Shown piece by piece: positions 35,401 through 44,458 of a DNA stretch of 64,000 nucleotides. The position numbers and the translations under genes are program-made. The number at the start of each line of letters is the position of its first letter. The first letter of the stretch is position 1. The notes below the pieces were generated by a model, which saw only the letters and a program-made list of their open reading frames with translations, was not told where the DNA came from and ran no database searches. Source of the DNA: JAHEYG01 sp040403535. GTDB taxonomy: Bacteria > Bacteroidota > Bacteroidia > B-17B0 > Aurantibacillaceae. The stretch spans positions 1 to 64,000 of the forward strand of contig JBBAKL010000003.1 of the NCBI GenBank assembly GCA_040403535.1, read 5' to 3'.

Positions 35401-38400
35401 AGTACAACCCATCGCATCCGTAATGGTTGCTGTATAGGAACCGGCGGTTAAACTTCCGGCGGTTGCAGCAGTACCTCCACTAGGAAGCCAGCTATAGGTA
35501 TAACCCGGAGTTCCACCGGAAGGCGCTACCGTTGCAAATCCATTGGTGTATCCAGCACAACTAGCGTTTCCTGTCGCAGAAATACTTGCAGTAAGCTGAG
35601 TAGGTTGATTAATGGTCACAACTGCTGAGGCAGTACAACTGTTTTGATCCGTTGCCTGTAAAGTATATGTACCAGAACAAAGATTACTGATTAATTGTGT
35701 TGTTAAAGGAGCAGGACCTCCTGTCCAGAAATACACCACTGCACCAACAGAATTTGCTGTTGTACCGGTGGCTACTCCGTTACACGCACCGAAACAAGAA
35801 ATATTAGTTGAAGTAATAGCAGCCGTCATTTGTGCAGGATTAGTTAAAGTAACAGAGGAGGAAGCCACACAACCGTTAGCATCCGTTACTGTTACAATGT
35901 GATTTCCTGCGCCTAGACCAGTTGGACTCTGTAATGTAGATCCTGATGGCACCCAGTTAAAGGTATAACCGGCAGTTCCGCCTAAAACACCAGCATTAGC
36001 AGTTCCGTTTGTTGAGTTAAAACATAGAGGATTGGTTCCTGAAGCAGTTACAGTTAAAGCCGGCGGTTGTGTAATTGTAACACTTACAGATGATTTACAT
36101 CCCATTTGATCTGTAACAGTTGCAGTATATACACCCGCAATTAAGTTAACCCCTGTTCCTGTCACCTGACCATTACTCCATAAGTAATTATATGGCGCGT
36201 TACCACCACTTACTGTTGTGGTAACCATTCCGTTATTTCCACCAAAACAACTGATGTTTGTTTGGCTAACAACGGTCATTACTGGTCCGGCCTGATTTGG
36301 AATGGTTGCTGCTGCCGTGGTAATACAACCGTTAGCATCTTTAACACTAATAGTATAAGTACCGGCTAAAGCATTGCTTAAAACCGGTCCGGTAGCGGAA
36401 GTACTCCAAGTATAGGTATAAGCCGGTGAACCTCCAGTTGCGGAAACAGTAGCAGAACCATTGGCCTGATTACAATTAGCAGTTGTTACGGATGAAGTAA
36501 CAGTAACTGATGTAGGCTGTGTAATAGAAACTGAAACAGTTGTGGTACAACTTTTAGAATCGGTTACGGTTACGCTATATACACCTGCAGGTAAATTAGG
36601 AGCGGTTGCTGTTGTTGCACCACCAGGTGACCATAAATACGTTAATGGCGGTGTACCTCCACCGTTATATATGGCAGTTGCTGAGCCATTATTGCCTCCG
36701 AAACAGCTTACAGCTGTAGTACCGGTTGCTACATCTAAAGCACCAGGTTCTGTAATTGTACCAGCTACTGATGATGTACATCCAAATGCGTCGGTTAATG
36801 TTACAGAATAAACACCCACAATTAATCCGGTTGCAGTTTGTGCGGTTTGACCATTACTCCAGCTATATGAAATAGGGGCAGTCATTGCTCCGGTAAATCC
36901 TGCAGTTAAACTTCCGTTATTACCACCAAAACAACTTACGTTAGTAATAGCTGAAATAACGGCAGTACCACCCGGTGTTGTATTAATGGTTACTGCACCA
37001 GTTTTAATACAGCCATTTGCGTCAGTTACTGTTACCGTATAAACGCCGGCAGCTAAAGGATTACTTTGGGCATTACTTCCACCGCCCGAACTCCAATTAA
37101 ATGTATATGCAGGTGTACCTCCCGATACTGAAACAGATGCTGTACCATTTGCAGCTGTACAGTTGGCGTTTATACTTGATAGTGTTAAGGTAATTGCTGT
37201 AGGTTGAGTAACCTGAACTGATTGAGTTAGTGTACAACCATTCGCGTCGCGAACTGTGATGTTGTAAACACCTGCTGCTTGTCCGCTAAAAGTAGTGGAG
37301 CTTTGAAAAGTTCCACCATTTAAAGCGTACTGATAAGGACCGGTTCCTCCTGAACCTGCCGCTGTAATAACACCGTTAGTTCCTGTGTTACAACTTGTAG
37401 GATTTGAAGATAAACTTACTGTTAAAGCAGTTGGCTGAATAATTGTTACGGATGTAGTAGTCATGCAACCGGCCGCGTCTTTTACCAATATGCTATAAGG
37501 CTGAGCTGTTAAATTTGTGAATATGCCTGATCCGCTGGTAATATTACCCGGTGTTAATGTATAACTGTATCCCGGAGTACCACCGGATGTGTTAACAGTA
37601 AAGCTGCCATTTGTACCATTAAAGCAACTTACGTTTGACTGTGTTCCAATTGTTGCAACCGGACTTCCGGTATTACCAACAGTGAAGTTGATTGTTAATG
37701 TACAGCTGTTAGCGTCTAAAACTACAACTGAATGACTACCTGCAGTTAAACCTCCAGCAAAATTATTACTGCTAAACGGAGATCCGTTAAATGAATATTG
37801 ATATGGAGTAGCGCCACCACTCACTGTTGTAACAGTTGCGCTTCCATTTGCGTTACCGCAATTAGCGTTTGTACTTGTAACACTGCCGGAAGCAGGTCCT
37901 GTAATATTACCAATAGTAAATGTTCCGGTAATAATACAACCGTTAGCATCGCTCACTTGTGCATTTTGAACACCGGAAGCTAAACCTGTTGCTGTAGGAC
38001 CAGAAGCAACGCTGTTGACTGAATAAGAATAAGCCGGAGTTCCGCCTGAAACATTAAGTGTAACGCTTCCTACTGATCCGGCACATGAATTCGGGATGGT
38101 ATTAAAGCTGATGGATAAAGGTGTTGGTTGAGTGATGGTGACTACCTGTGTAGCCGTACAGTTATTTACGTCTCGGACAGTTATACTGTAGTTACCCGCC
38201 GCTAAACCGGTAAAGCCTGATCCGGCCTGGAAGGCACCGCCATTTAATGAATAATTATATGGCGCATTTCCTCCTGAAGCGGAAGCATTGACAGAGCCTG
38301 TTGTTCCTGCATTACATAATACAGGAGAAGGTGTTAAAGTAAAAGTAAGCTGTGTTGGCTGAATAATGTTTACAGTAACTGTTGTTACACAACCAACCGC

Positions 38401-41400
38401 GTCTTTTACTGTGACGTTGTAGGCCTGTGCAGTTAAACCGGTAAACACACCACTCGTATTGGTTGTTCCTCCCGGAGTTAATGTATAATTGTATCCCGGA
38501 GTACCGCCCGTTGTATTTACGGTAAAGCTCCCGTTTGCTCCGCCAAAACAACTAACACTTGAAGTGGCTGAAATACTTGAAGTAGGACTACCGGTATTGT
38601 TGATATTAAACGTTACAGCCAGTGTACAACTGTTTACATCGCGAACTATAACGGTTTGCGAACCTGCGGCAAGTCCTGTTACGCTGTTTGCGCCAAATGG
38701 GCCACCGTTAAATGAATATTGATATGGCGCAGTACCACCTGTTACAGTAGTAACGGTTGCGCTTCCGTTTGCGTTACCGCAAGTTGCCGGTGATGTTGCC
38801 ACTGTAGCTGCAGCCGGACCAGTGATAATTCCGATATTAAATGTACCGGTAATGATACAACCGTTAGCGTCGCTTACCTGCGTGTTTTGAACGCCGGAAG
38901 AAAGACCTGTAGCAGTAGGACCGGTTACAACGCTATTAACGGAATACGTATAGGCAGGTGTACCGCCTGTTACACCAATGGTAACACTACCTACCGCTCC
39001 AACACACGTGTTAGGAGCCGTAGTAAAGGTCATTGCTAATGGTGTAGGCTGAGTTATTGTGATTGTGGTTGTATGCGTACAATTATTTAAATCACGAACT
39101 GTTACGCTATAGGTTCCGGCACTTAGTCCGGTAAATGATGAACTTGCACCAAAAGCTCCACCGTTAATCGAATAATTATAGGTTGGTGTTCCTCCTGAAG
39201 CAGTGGCACTAATAGAACCTGTACTTCCTCCATTACATAAAACAGGAGATGGAGTTAATGTTAAACCTAAAGCAGGAGGTTGTGTTATATTTACCGTTGC
39301 GGTTGTTAAACATCCCGCTACATCCCGAACAGATACTGTGTATACCTGAGCCGTTAATCCTGTGAAAATACCAATGGAATTTGTTATACCGCCAGGTGAC
39401 AATGTGTAAGAATACCCCGGCAAACCACCGGTTGTGCTTGCGGTGAAGCTTCCTGTTGCTCCTCCGTTACAAGCCACATTTACACTATTTGCAATAGTTG
39501 TTACAGGAGTTCCGGTATTACTGATATTAAAGGTTACTGCTACTGTACAAGAATTAACATCTCGGATAATAACCGTGTGGGTTCCCGCAGCTAAACCTGT
39601 AGTGGAGTTTCCGCCAAAAGGTCCGCCATTAAACGAATAAGAATAAGGGCCAGTACCGCCATTAACAGAAGATACAGTAGCAGTACCATTAGCATTACCA
39701 CATGTGGCATTAGTGGTTGAGGTTATTGCAGAAATCGGACCGTTAACCATAGCGATATTAAACACAGTAGATAACGTACAACTATTGGCATCACGGATAA
39801 TAACTGTATGTGTACCTGCTGGTAAACTACCTACGATACTTCCTGTAGCAACGCCATTAACCGAATAGGTATAAGCAGGAGTTCCGCTAATAACATTGGT
39901 AACGCTAAATGTTCCTGTTGAACCAACACATGCTGTAGGAGAGGTGGTGAACGTTATAGCAGATGGACCCGGCATATCAAGAACGGTAACTGTTTTAGTA
40001 AACGTACATCCTCTGCTGTCAATAACACCAATCACATAAGCTCCGCTACTTAAATTAGTTACCGGCGGCGTTGTACTATACGGACCTCCGTTAACATTAT
40101 AAGAATAAGTAGGTATTCCACCTGTTACTGCACCAAGCGTAATGCTTCCATTATTTAAACCGCAGGTAGAGTTAATAATAGTTGTAGCTAATGCTGTTAT
40201 TGGTGGTGAGTTAGAAATAGTAGTTGTATAAGTAGTGCGGCACCCAAGATTATTAATTAATGTAACAGTGTAGGTTCCGGCACTTAATCCCGTTACAGTT
40301 TGAGACCCTACTGCCGTTCCGTTGACAGAGTAACCAGTAACCGTTTGTCCGGCACCGCTTGTGTTTGTTATGACAATACTGCCATTATTAAATCCACAGG
40401 AAGCATTGCTTGGTGTTAGAATGGCTGTTGGCTGAGGATTAATAGCAACAATTGCAGTTGCCTGGGTTGTACATACACCAACACTACCTATTACTGTATA
40501 GGTTGTTGTTGCTCCCGGTGTGGCGACGACTGCAGAACCGCTTGTTGTATTTAACGATCCTGCAGGAGACCATGTGTAAGAAGTGGCGCCTGCCACACTG
40601 AGATTAGCGGAGCTACCGAGACAGACGGAAGTATTAGTGGGTGTTATTGTTAATGTTGGCGGAGTAAAGTTGGCCGCGATATTAATTGTCTGTGTGCCTC
40701 TGCATCCGGTTGTTGTATTAAGAACAGTTGCTGTATAAACACCACCAACGTTCACTGTAATTGGATTTGCATTAGCACTTCCAACAATTCCGGGTCCGGT
40801 CCAGGTATACGTATGACCCGCGGGCCCCGGTAATGCGCTTATTTGCGCAGTTGGTGATGTACATGATAAAGTATTTGTTATTGATAATGTTGGTGTAAGT
40901 GTGGCAGAACAAACAATGGTTGTGGTTAAAACTGTAGATGCAGGAGGACATCCCGGTTTACTAACGGTTGCCGTATATACCCCACACTGATTAACAGTAG
41001 CTGTACCGGAATTTATACCACTGACAATGCCGGGACCAGACCAAGTGTACGATAATGGAGAAAGCGTTGAAGTAACCATTACGTTGGCTGTACCACCTGC
41101 GCATCCAATTGGAGTGCTTGTACTGGTGTTAGCTACTGTTGCGGTTAAAGCACCACAAGGCAAAGGACATGAAGCAAAGTCACCGGCTCCATAACCATTG
41201 GTACTTACATTGGTGAACGAAATAGTTGTTCCGGTCATGTTTCCAATATAAAGACCGCCTGAATTACTCACAACAACCTGATTACCCACAATGGCAAAAC
41301 CTCCACCTGCAGACAAACTTGGCATACCCGACATCGTCCAGGTACACAACTGAGCACCGGTTGGACTGTAGGCAATCATAGATTGAGGGCTGGTAGTTTT

Positions 41401-41892
41401 GAGAATATAAAAATTACAGCAATTGTCAACCACTATATCGTACGGCCCACCTCCTGCAAAACTGGTTATTGTTGTGAGCAATGTTGCCGGACCTGTTCCG
41501 TTATAAACATATACTTGACCTGTGCCACCCACTAAGTTGTAAATACAACCAGGCCCCCCGCCTATATTAACAGCAATTGTATTTCCTGTTGAATGTCCGG
41601 TGCTCACCCACGCACTTCCACTCCAATAATAAAAAACACCCCCGATAGTTGTATAGAACGTTGGATTGGGAGTCGCCGCACTTAAGTTCGGACCGAACGA
41701 TAATCCGGTACCTCCCAAAGGAATACCTGTACTACTTGGATTAGAAGCACTCAGAGGCAATGCAGGATTGTACACCTGTATCGGACTTGTGTGCATATAA
41801 ACCAAGCCGTTGTTACAAGTAACTTGTGCGCTTGATCTAAATGAGTAAATAATACTCATCAAAAAAAATAAGAATTGGGGGATTCTTTTCAT
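32458..41892 (-). CDS. Giant SprB-repeat surface adhesin with PKD domains and T9SS type B sorting domain
   Basis: From the ATG at 41892 (KRIPQFLFFLMSIIYSF signal peptide) the protein has 3,144 residues; the frame is open a further 21 codons upstream. The N-terminal 270 residues have a YWSG and VYNGTG pattern that may be a propeller. Ig-like repeats follow, then about 29 SprB-type repeats of 75-80 residues with the core CxGxxNGSxxxxxxGGTPxYxYxW/N and GxYxVTVxDxxGC. Twelve of these form an ABCD unit present three times. Two or more PKD-like domains and a C-terminal type B signal (VPNAFTPDGDGKNDVF, IFDRWGEIIF, KGWDGKVKG) close it. Similar to SprB, the gliding adhesin moved along the cell surface; a gliding role is inferred. 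Confidence 0.93.
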   Translation of the reverse strand: MKRIPQFLFFLMSIIYSFRSSAQVTCNNGLVYMHTSPIQVYNPALPLSASNPSSTGIPLGGTGLSFGPNLSAATPNPTFYTTIGGVFYYWSGSAWVSTGHSTGNTIAVNIGGGPGCIYNLVGGTGQVYVYNGTGPATLLTTITSFAGGGPYDIVVDNCCNFYILKTTSPQSMIAYSPTGAQLCTWTMSGMPSLSAGGGFAIVGNQVVVSNSGGLYIGNMTGTTISFTNVSTNGYGAGDFASCPLPCGALTATVANTSTSTPIGCAGGTANVMVTSTLSPLSYTWSGPGIVSGINSGTATVNQCGVYTATVSKPGCPPASTVLTTTIVCSATLTPTLSITNTLSCTSPTAQISALPGPAGHTYTWTGPGIVGSANANPITVNVGGVYTATVLNTTTGCRGTQTINIAANFTPPTLTITPTNTSVCLGSSANLSVAGATSYTWSPAGSLNTTSGSAVVATPGATTTYTVIGSVGVCTTQATAIVAINPQPTAILTPSNASCGFNNGSIVITNTSGAGQTVTGYSVNGTAVGSQTVTGLSAGTYTVTLINNLGCRTTYTTTISNSPPITALATTIINSTCGLNNGSITLGAVTGGIPTYSYNVNGGPYSTTPPVTNLSSGAYVIGVIDSRGCTFTKTVTVLDMPGPSAITFTTSPTACVGSTGTFSVTNVISGTPAYTYSVNGVATGSIVGSLPAGTHTVIIRDANSCTLSTVFNIAMVNGPISAITSTTNATCGNANGTATVSSVNGGTGPYSYSFNGGPFGGNSTTGLAAGTHTVIIRDVNSCTVAVTFNISNTGTPVTTIANSVNVACNGGATGSFTASTTGGLPGYSYTLSPGGITNSIGIFTGLTAQVYTVSVRDVAGCLTTATVNITQPPALGLTLTPSPVLCNGGSTGSISATASGGTPTYNYSINGGAFGASSSFTGLSAGTYSVTVRDLNNCTHTTTITITQPTPLAMTFTTAPNTCVGAVGSVTIGVTGGTPAYTYSVNSVVTGPTATGLSSGVQNTQVSDANGCIITGTFNIGIITGPAAATVATSPATCGNANGSATVTTVTGGTAPYQYSFNGGPFGANSVTGLAAGSQTVIVRDVNSCTLAVTFNINNTGSPTSSISATSSVSCFGGANGSFTVNTTGGTPGYNYTLTPGGTTNTSGVFTGLTAQAYNVTVKDAVGCVTTVTVNIIQPTQLTFTLTPSPVLCNAGTTGSVNASASGGNAPYNYSLNGGAFQAGSGFTGLAAGNYSITVRDVNNCTATQVVTITQPTPLSISFNTIPNSCAGSVGSVTLNVSGGTPAYSYSVNSVASGPTATGLASGVQNAQVSDANGCIITGTFTIGNITGPASGSVTSTNANCGNANGSATVTTVSGGATPYQYSFNGSPFSSNNFAGGLTAGSHSVVVLDANSCTLTINFTVGNTGSPVATIGTQSNVSCFNGTNGSFTVNTSGGTPGYSYTLTPGNITSGSGIFTNLTAQPYSILVKDAAGCMTTTSVTIIQPTALTVSLSSNPTSCNTGTNGVITAAGSGGTGPYQYALNGGTFQSSTTFSGQAAGVYNITVRDANGCTLTQSVQVTQPTAITLTLSSINANCTAANGTASVSVSGGTPAYTFNWSSGGGSNAQSNPLAAGVYTVTVTDANGCIKTGAVTINTTPGGTAVISAITNVSCFGGNNGSLTAGFTGAMTAPISYSWSNGQTAQTATGLIVGVYSVTLTDAFGCTSSVAGTITEPGALDVATGTTAVSCFGGNNGSATAIYNGGGTPPLTYLWSPGGATTATAPNLPAGVYSVTVTDSKSCTTTVSVSITQPTSVTVTSSVTTANCNQANGSATVSATGGSPAYTYTWSTSATGPVLSNALAGTYTISVKDANGCITTAAATIPNQAGPVMTVVSQTNISCFGGNNGMVTTTVSGGNAPYNYLWSNGQVTGTGVNLIAGVYTATVTDQMGCKSSVSVTITQPPALTVTASGTNPLCFNSTNGTANAGVLGGTAGYTFNWVPSGSTLQSPTGLGAGNHIVTVTDANGCVASSSVTLTNPAQMTAAITSTNISCFGACNGVATGTTANSVGAVVYFWTGGPAPLTTQLISNLCSGTYTLQATDQNSCTASAVVTINQPTQLTASISATGNASCAGYTNGFATVAPSGGTPGYTYSWLPSGGTAATAGSLTAGSYTATITDAMGCTTNAVAVITQPTPLQATLTSTNVTCNGLNNGVGNLAYSGGTSPYTFLWFPTLNNTPNVSTLPPGIHTVQITDNLGCVTTRTTLITQPSALTAAITSTNSNCNQANGHACVAVSGGAGGYTYQWTSNPAFVNSCINNVIAGAYTVTATDVNGCTISAIANINDIAGPTIAVTATTAVSCFGGSNGSATTNVSGGTGTISYLWSHLAQTTPNVVNLPAGLHSIVITDAAGCIASASVNITQPTQLVGAISNVSNVTCAGLNNGTATMLLNGGTPTYNYTWTPSAQSSSVAVSMGPGTYTCFVKDANGCLVSQTVTITQPNPLVINTSSVTNLSCFGNNSGQVFTNITGGNPAYTIVWSPTQPANPIITNLAAGTYSLLVTDTKSCTTSGVYVVTQPTQLVSSATATPATCGLANGSATVTVNGGTPGYTYNWNTPAPQNTSVAINMASNTWNCVVTDANGCTLTQSVSVPNAPGPNLTSMTFTAPMCFGQQNGSMAIGFTSGTAPFTYQWNNPAASTTQTVNGVGAGVYSATVTDVYGCTASGVVNVTQPNILLLNVSPAQTVCYGQVAQIYSAGSGGTPAYTYSWTPSLTGGGPHSITTTVSTSYMVSLTDANGCATSPQVININVKPQLLATGFSVTKCHNEQATLTPVITSPGNGGPYTYNWSQGGSGSSAVVNANFFTTPNVYTVTINDGCTVPGATAEFTVNVNPLPVATFSADVRKGCAPLTVNYTGISSNPNDVFTWAFGGGNGGGGTAGGSPVTWFYPQDGFYHVTMSVVNQFGCKLDTVVMNYIEVYPKPIADFYPTPQTVTMLEPGIEFTNTSIGATTYFWDFGDYNSPLNNTTDVNPSHVYELAGQYQVYLVAINNKGCMDTVMKLVDVLPDFAVYVPNAFTPDGDGKNDVFQPKGVGMIEDNYKMYIFDRWGEIIFTSDNFRKGWDGKVKGSGAIAEEGVYVYKLLVMDMNGTTHEYIGHVTCLPRQNKVE
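37195..39970 (-). repeat. Three-fold higher-order repeat (about 920-935 bp each) inside the giant adhesin
   Basis: Three units, about 39037-39970, 38115-39037 and 37195-38115, each encode four different SprB-type repeats in the same order. A has CVG/CAG and SDANGC or RDANSC; B has TCGNANGSATV, YSFNGGPF and DVNSCT; C has GSFTVNTTGGTPGYNYTL and TAQ; D has a CN-rich cysteine loop (VLCNGGSTGS), YSINGGAF and QPTPL. Unit borders are approximate. Repeats of the same letter resemble each other more than their neighbours, which shows block duplication of four repeats. Confidence 0.85.
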
Positions 41893-42036
41893 GGGGTGTA
41901 AGTTAGTGGGTTCTAGAATTTGTAAATATAGAATTTTGCCCCAAATTTCAGGCATTTATGACTAACCGAAACCAAGACTCAACTCAGCCAAACTCTTCTT
42001 TTACTCGGTTCTGATATTTGCCATTATAAAATACCG

Positions 42037-42966
42037 CTAATAGAAGGCGGGGGCATTACTCTGGAAATTCCAGAAAAATTCCGGCTTACGAATCCTTTGA
42101 TCAGGACGGAAAAGGTACTGTTGTCCTTTTGAATCAATCATAGGAATGTGGCAATTGATGGGCGTAAACCATTTTCTGGGAATAAAAACCATATCGTGAA
42201 TAAGTCGGTTCTGAACAGCATTACGCACCTGCTCGGCATCCACCCCAAAATTAGCCTGAATATTCTGCGCGTGTCCGATATTAAACTTCACCTGAGCACT
42301 TAACAAACCATGAGAAATGTTAGCATAAGTTCCTCCTGTGGTATCCATATAACCGATATGAGGAAATTTAGAATCGTTCTTAACCTGATGTCCCATCTGG
42401 CCTGTCCACATCGTGCAATTAATTGCTGCCTGAAATAAATTTTTATACTGATATTGAATTAAGAACGCGCCTGTTCTGAAGCGATCAAGAATTTGCCGGG
42501 CTAAAATATCGTTCTCACCGATAATGGAAACACGATCAAACTGCAAAGCAACAATTCCGGTTTGCTGAGTGGTTTTCACTTTATTAAAATACGCGTTGTA
42601 GGCATAGGCCACCGAGTATTTTCGTTTCGTTTGGTTGGAGTACACTGAAACAAATGGGTTAAACTGTTTTTGCTTTTCACCATATGCAAGAACCAATCCG
42701 CCCGACGCAACAAGTTCATTATATTCTTTATTTGGGCCCAGATTTTTTAAACTACGGTACACGCGAAGGCCAGCATTTATCTGAACAAAGTCGTAAAAAC
42801 AATACGCGTTTAATGTTAATCCGATCCGATGAAATTTGTTTCCCACCGCAATGCTGGCGCCAACATTAAATCCAAAAGATTCATATCGGTAAAACTGAGA
42901 AAAAGAAAAGGTGATGACACCCAAAAGAAAATAACCGAGTAAAAAATATTTTTTAGCTCTTGCCAA
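42037..42966 (-). CDS. Beta-barrel protein resembling the polymorphic toxin type 23 family
   Basis: The 309-residue protein has a signal peptide (KKYFLLGYFLLGVITFSFSQ). Barrel-like strands follow (FGFNVGASIAVGNKFHRIGLTLNAYCFYDFVQINAGLRVY, YNAYFNKVKTTQQTGIVALQF, CTMWTGQMGHQV) and the C-terminal block QNRLIHDMVFIPRKW with IRKPEFFWNFQSNAPAFY. I recognise this from proteins labelled polymorphic toxin type 23 in Bacteroidota, though the export signal and barrel suggest an outer-membrane protein rather than a toxin. The start is TTG at 42966, overlapping aroK by 14 bases, at the end of the heme operon. No immunity gene is apparent. Confidence 0.65.
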   Translation of the reverse strand: MARAKKYFLLGYFLLGVITFSFSQFYRYESFGFNVGASIAVGNKFHRIGLTLNAYCFYDFVQINAGLRVYRSLKNLGPNKEYNELVASGGLVLAYGEKQKQFNPFVSVYSNQTKRKYSVAYAYNAYFNKVKTTQQTGIVALQFDRVSIIGENDILARQILDRFRTGAFLIQYQYKNLFQAAINCTMWTGQMGHQVKNDSKFPHIGYMDTTGGTYANISHGLLSAQVKFNIGHAQNIQANFGVDAEQVRNAVQNRLIHDMVFIPRKWFTPINCHIPMIDSKGQQYLFRPDQRIRKPEFFWNFQSNAPAFY

Positions 42967-43483
42967 TATGCAAAGATACTGCTTCTAAAATTTTTTCTGC
43001 CGTTAAATTTAGTCCATTAACAATTATTGGTGCCTGTAAATAAAAAGATTCTCGTTTCTTAAGCAAAGATTTTACAAAATCTAACGCTTCTTCTGCTGAT
43101 TTGTTTTGTATTAATGGGCGTGCCGTTAACGACTGCGACAAACGATAATGAAGGGATTCAGCAGGCATTTCAATATAAACAGATAAACCTGATTTAAGAA
43201 TAAGTGTAATATTATTATTAAAACAAGGCGTTCCCCCTCCTAATGAAATTACGGAAGTAGGATAACGGTTAATCACCTGATTCAAGTATTCTGTTTCCTT
43301 TTGTCTGAAGTAATCTTCTCCTTTTGTAGTAAAAATTTCATTGATAGAAAGCTCTTCTTTCTTTTCAATATAATGATCCAGGTCAATGAATGGGCGGTTT
43401 AACAATTTAGCAAGTTTTTTACCATGTGTTGATTTTCCACAACCCATAAATCCTATTAAAAATATTTTCTCAGGTATACCCAT
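42953..43483 (-). CDS. aroK: Shikimate kinase
   Basis: The 176-residue P-loop kinase phosphorylates shikimate in aromatic amino acid synthesis. The Walker A is GFMGCGKSTHGKKLA; the shikimate-binding Asp and Arg appear in FIDLDHYIEKKEE and GEDYFRQKETEYL; GGGTPC follows. The lid region (LTARPLIQNKS) contains the conserved Arg-Pro-Leu. It starts one base from the hemB stop, placing it in the heme operon, an arrangement without obvious metabolic reason. Confidence 0.94.
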   Translation of the reverse strand: MGIPEKIFLIGFMGCGKSTHGKKLAKLLNRPFIDLDHYIEKKEELSINEIFTTKGEDYFRQKETEYLNQVINRYPTSVISLGGGTPCFNNNITLILKSGLSVYIEMPAESLHYRLSQSLTARPLIQNKSAEEALDFVKSLLKKRESFYLQAPIIVNGLNLTAEKILEAVSLHIGKS

Positions 43484-44458
43484 TTATTTATGATTATCTA
43501 GTGCCCACTCTTTTGCGAAATAAGTAAGTATAACCGATGCTCCTGCACGTTTAATGCTTAATAAAATTTCGTCACGAATTTTTTTATTGTCAATCCACCC
43601 TTTTGCCGCTGCTGCCTTCACCATTGCGTATTCGCCGCTTACATTATAAGCAGCAATTGGTAATGAAAAATTATCATTTAACGACTTTATAATATCCATA
43701 TATGATAATGCAGGTTTTACCATTAGAAAATCAGCGCCTTCGGTAAAATCCAATTCAGCTTCAAGAAGCGCTTCCTTACTGTTAGCAGGATTCATCTGAT
43801 ATGTTTTTTTGTCGCCAAATTTTGGCGCACTATCCAAGGCATCTCTAAACGGTCCATAAAAAGCACTGGCATATTTTGCCGTATAACTCATTATGGATAC
43901 ATTAATAAAATCATTATCATCCAGAACTTCGCGCAAATATCCTACTCTACCATCCATCATATCACTTGGACCAATAATATCAGCTCCGCATTCAGCCTGG
44001 GCTAAGGCCATTTTTCCTAATATCTCTAACGTTTCATCGTTTAATATCTGACCATTTTTCACAATACCATCGTGCCCATCGCTGCTATATGGATCCATAG
44101 CAACATCTGTCATGATTACTGCTTCCGGAAATTTCTTTTTTACTTCTGATAGAGTACGTAAGTACAATCCTTTTTTATTCCAGCTTTCACTCGCTTTTTT
44201 ATCTTTTAATTTCTCGTCAATATTTGGGAACAAGGAAAATGTTGTGATCCCCAATTTCAAACACGATTCAATTTCTTTTAATAACAAATCGTTTGAGAAA
44301 CGATAAATGCCCGGCATGGAAGTAACTTCAGACTTTTTATTTTTTCCTTCAATTAAAAATAAAGGAAATATAAAATCATTAACGCTCAAACTATTTTCTT
44401 GAACCAGATTCCGAATTGCCTGGCTTTTGCGGTTTCTGCGCGGACGGTGTGTTATCAT
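43484..44458 (-). CDS. hemB: Porphobilinogen synthase (delta-aminolevulinate dehydratase)
   Basis: The 324-residue enzyme joins two 5-aminolevulinate molecules to porphobilinogen. The start RPRRNRKSQAIRNLVQEN is typical. The metal loop reads MDPYSSDGHDGIV, lacking the three Cys of zinc enzymes, so it is of the Mg2+/K+-dependent kind. The active lysines lie in SYTAKYASAFYGPFRDA and FLMVKPALSYMDI. It overlaps the upstream membrane gene by ATGA and abuts aroK downstream, within the heme operon. Confidence 0.97.
   Translation of the reverse strand: MITHRPRRNRKSQAIRNLVQENSLSVNDFIFPLFLIEGKNKKSEVTSMPGIYRFSNDLLLKEIESCLKLGITTFSLFPNIDEKLKDKKASESWNKKGLYLRTLSEVKKKFPEAVIMTDVAMDPYSSDGHDGIVKNGQILNDETLEILGKMALAQAECGADIIGPSDMMDGRVGYLREVLDDNDFINVSIMSYTAKYASAFYGPFRDALDSAPKFGDKKTYQMNPANSKEALLEAELDFTEGADFLMVKPALSYMDIIKSLNDNFSLPIAAYNVSGEYAMVKAAAAKGWIDNKKIRDEILLSIKRAGASVILTYFAKEWALDNHK

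Noticed and set aside
33569..39640. Several open frames of 60-90 codons on both strands within the giant adhesin gene
   Set aside because: They are shadow frames of a repetitive Thr/Gly/Ser-rich coding sequence; they show the same repeat period and no independent protein features.
37195..39970. Tandem DNA repeats as a CRISPR array
   Set aside because: The repeats are about 230 bases, imperfect, in frame and protein-coding (SprB type), without short identical repeats and unique spacers.
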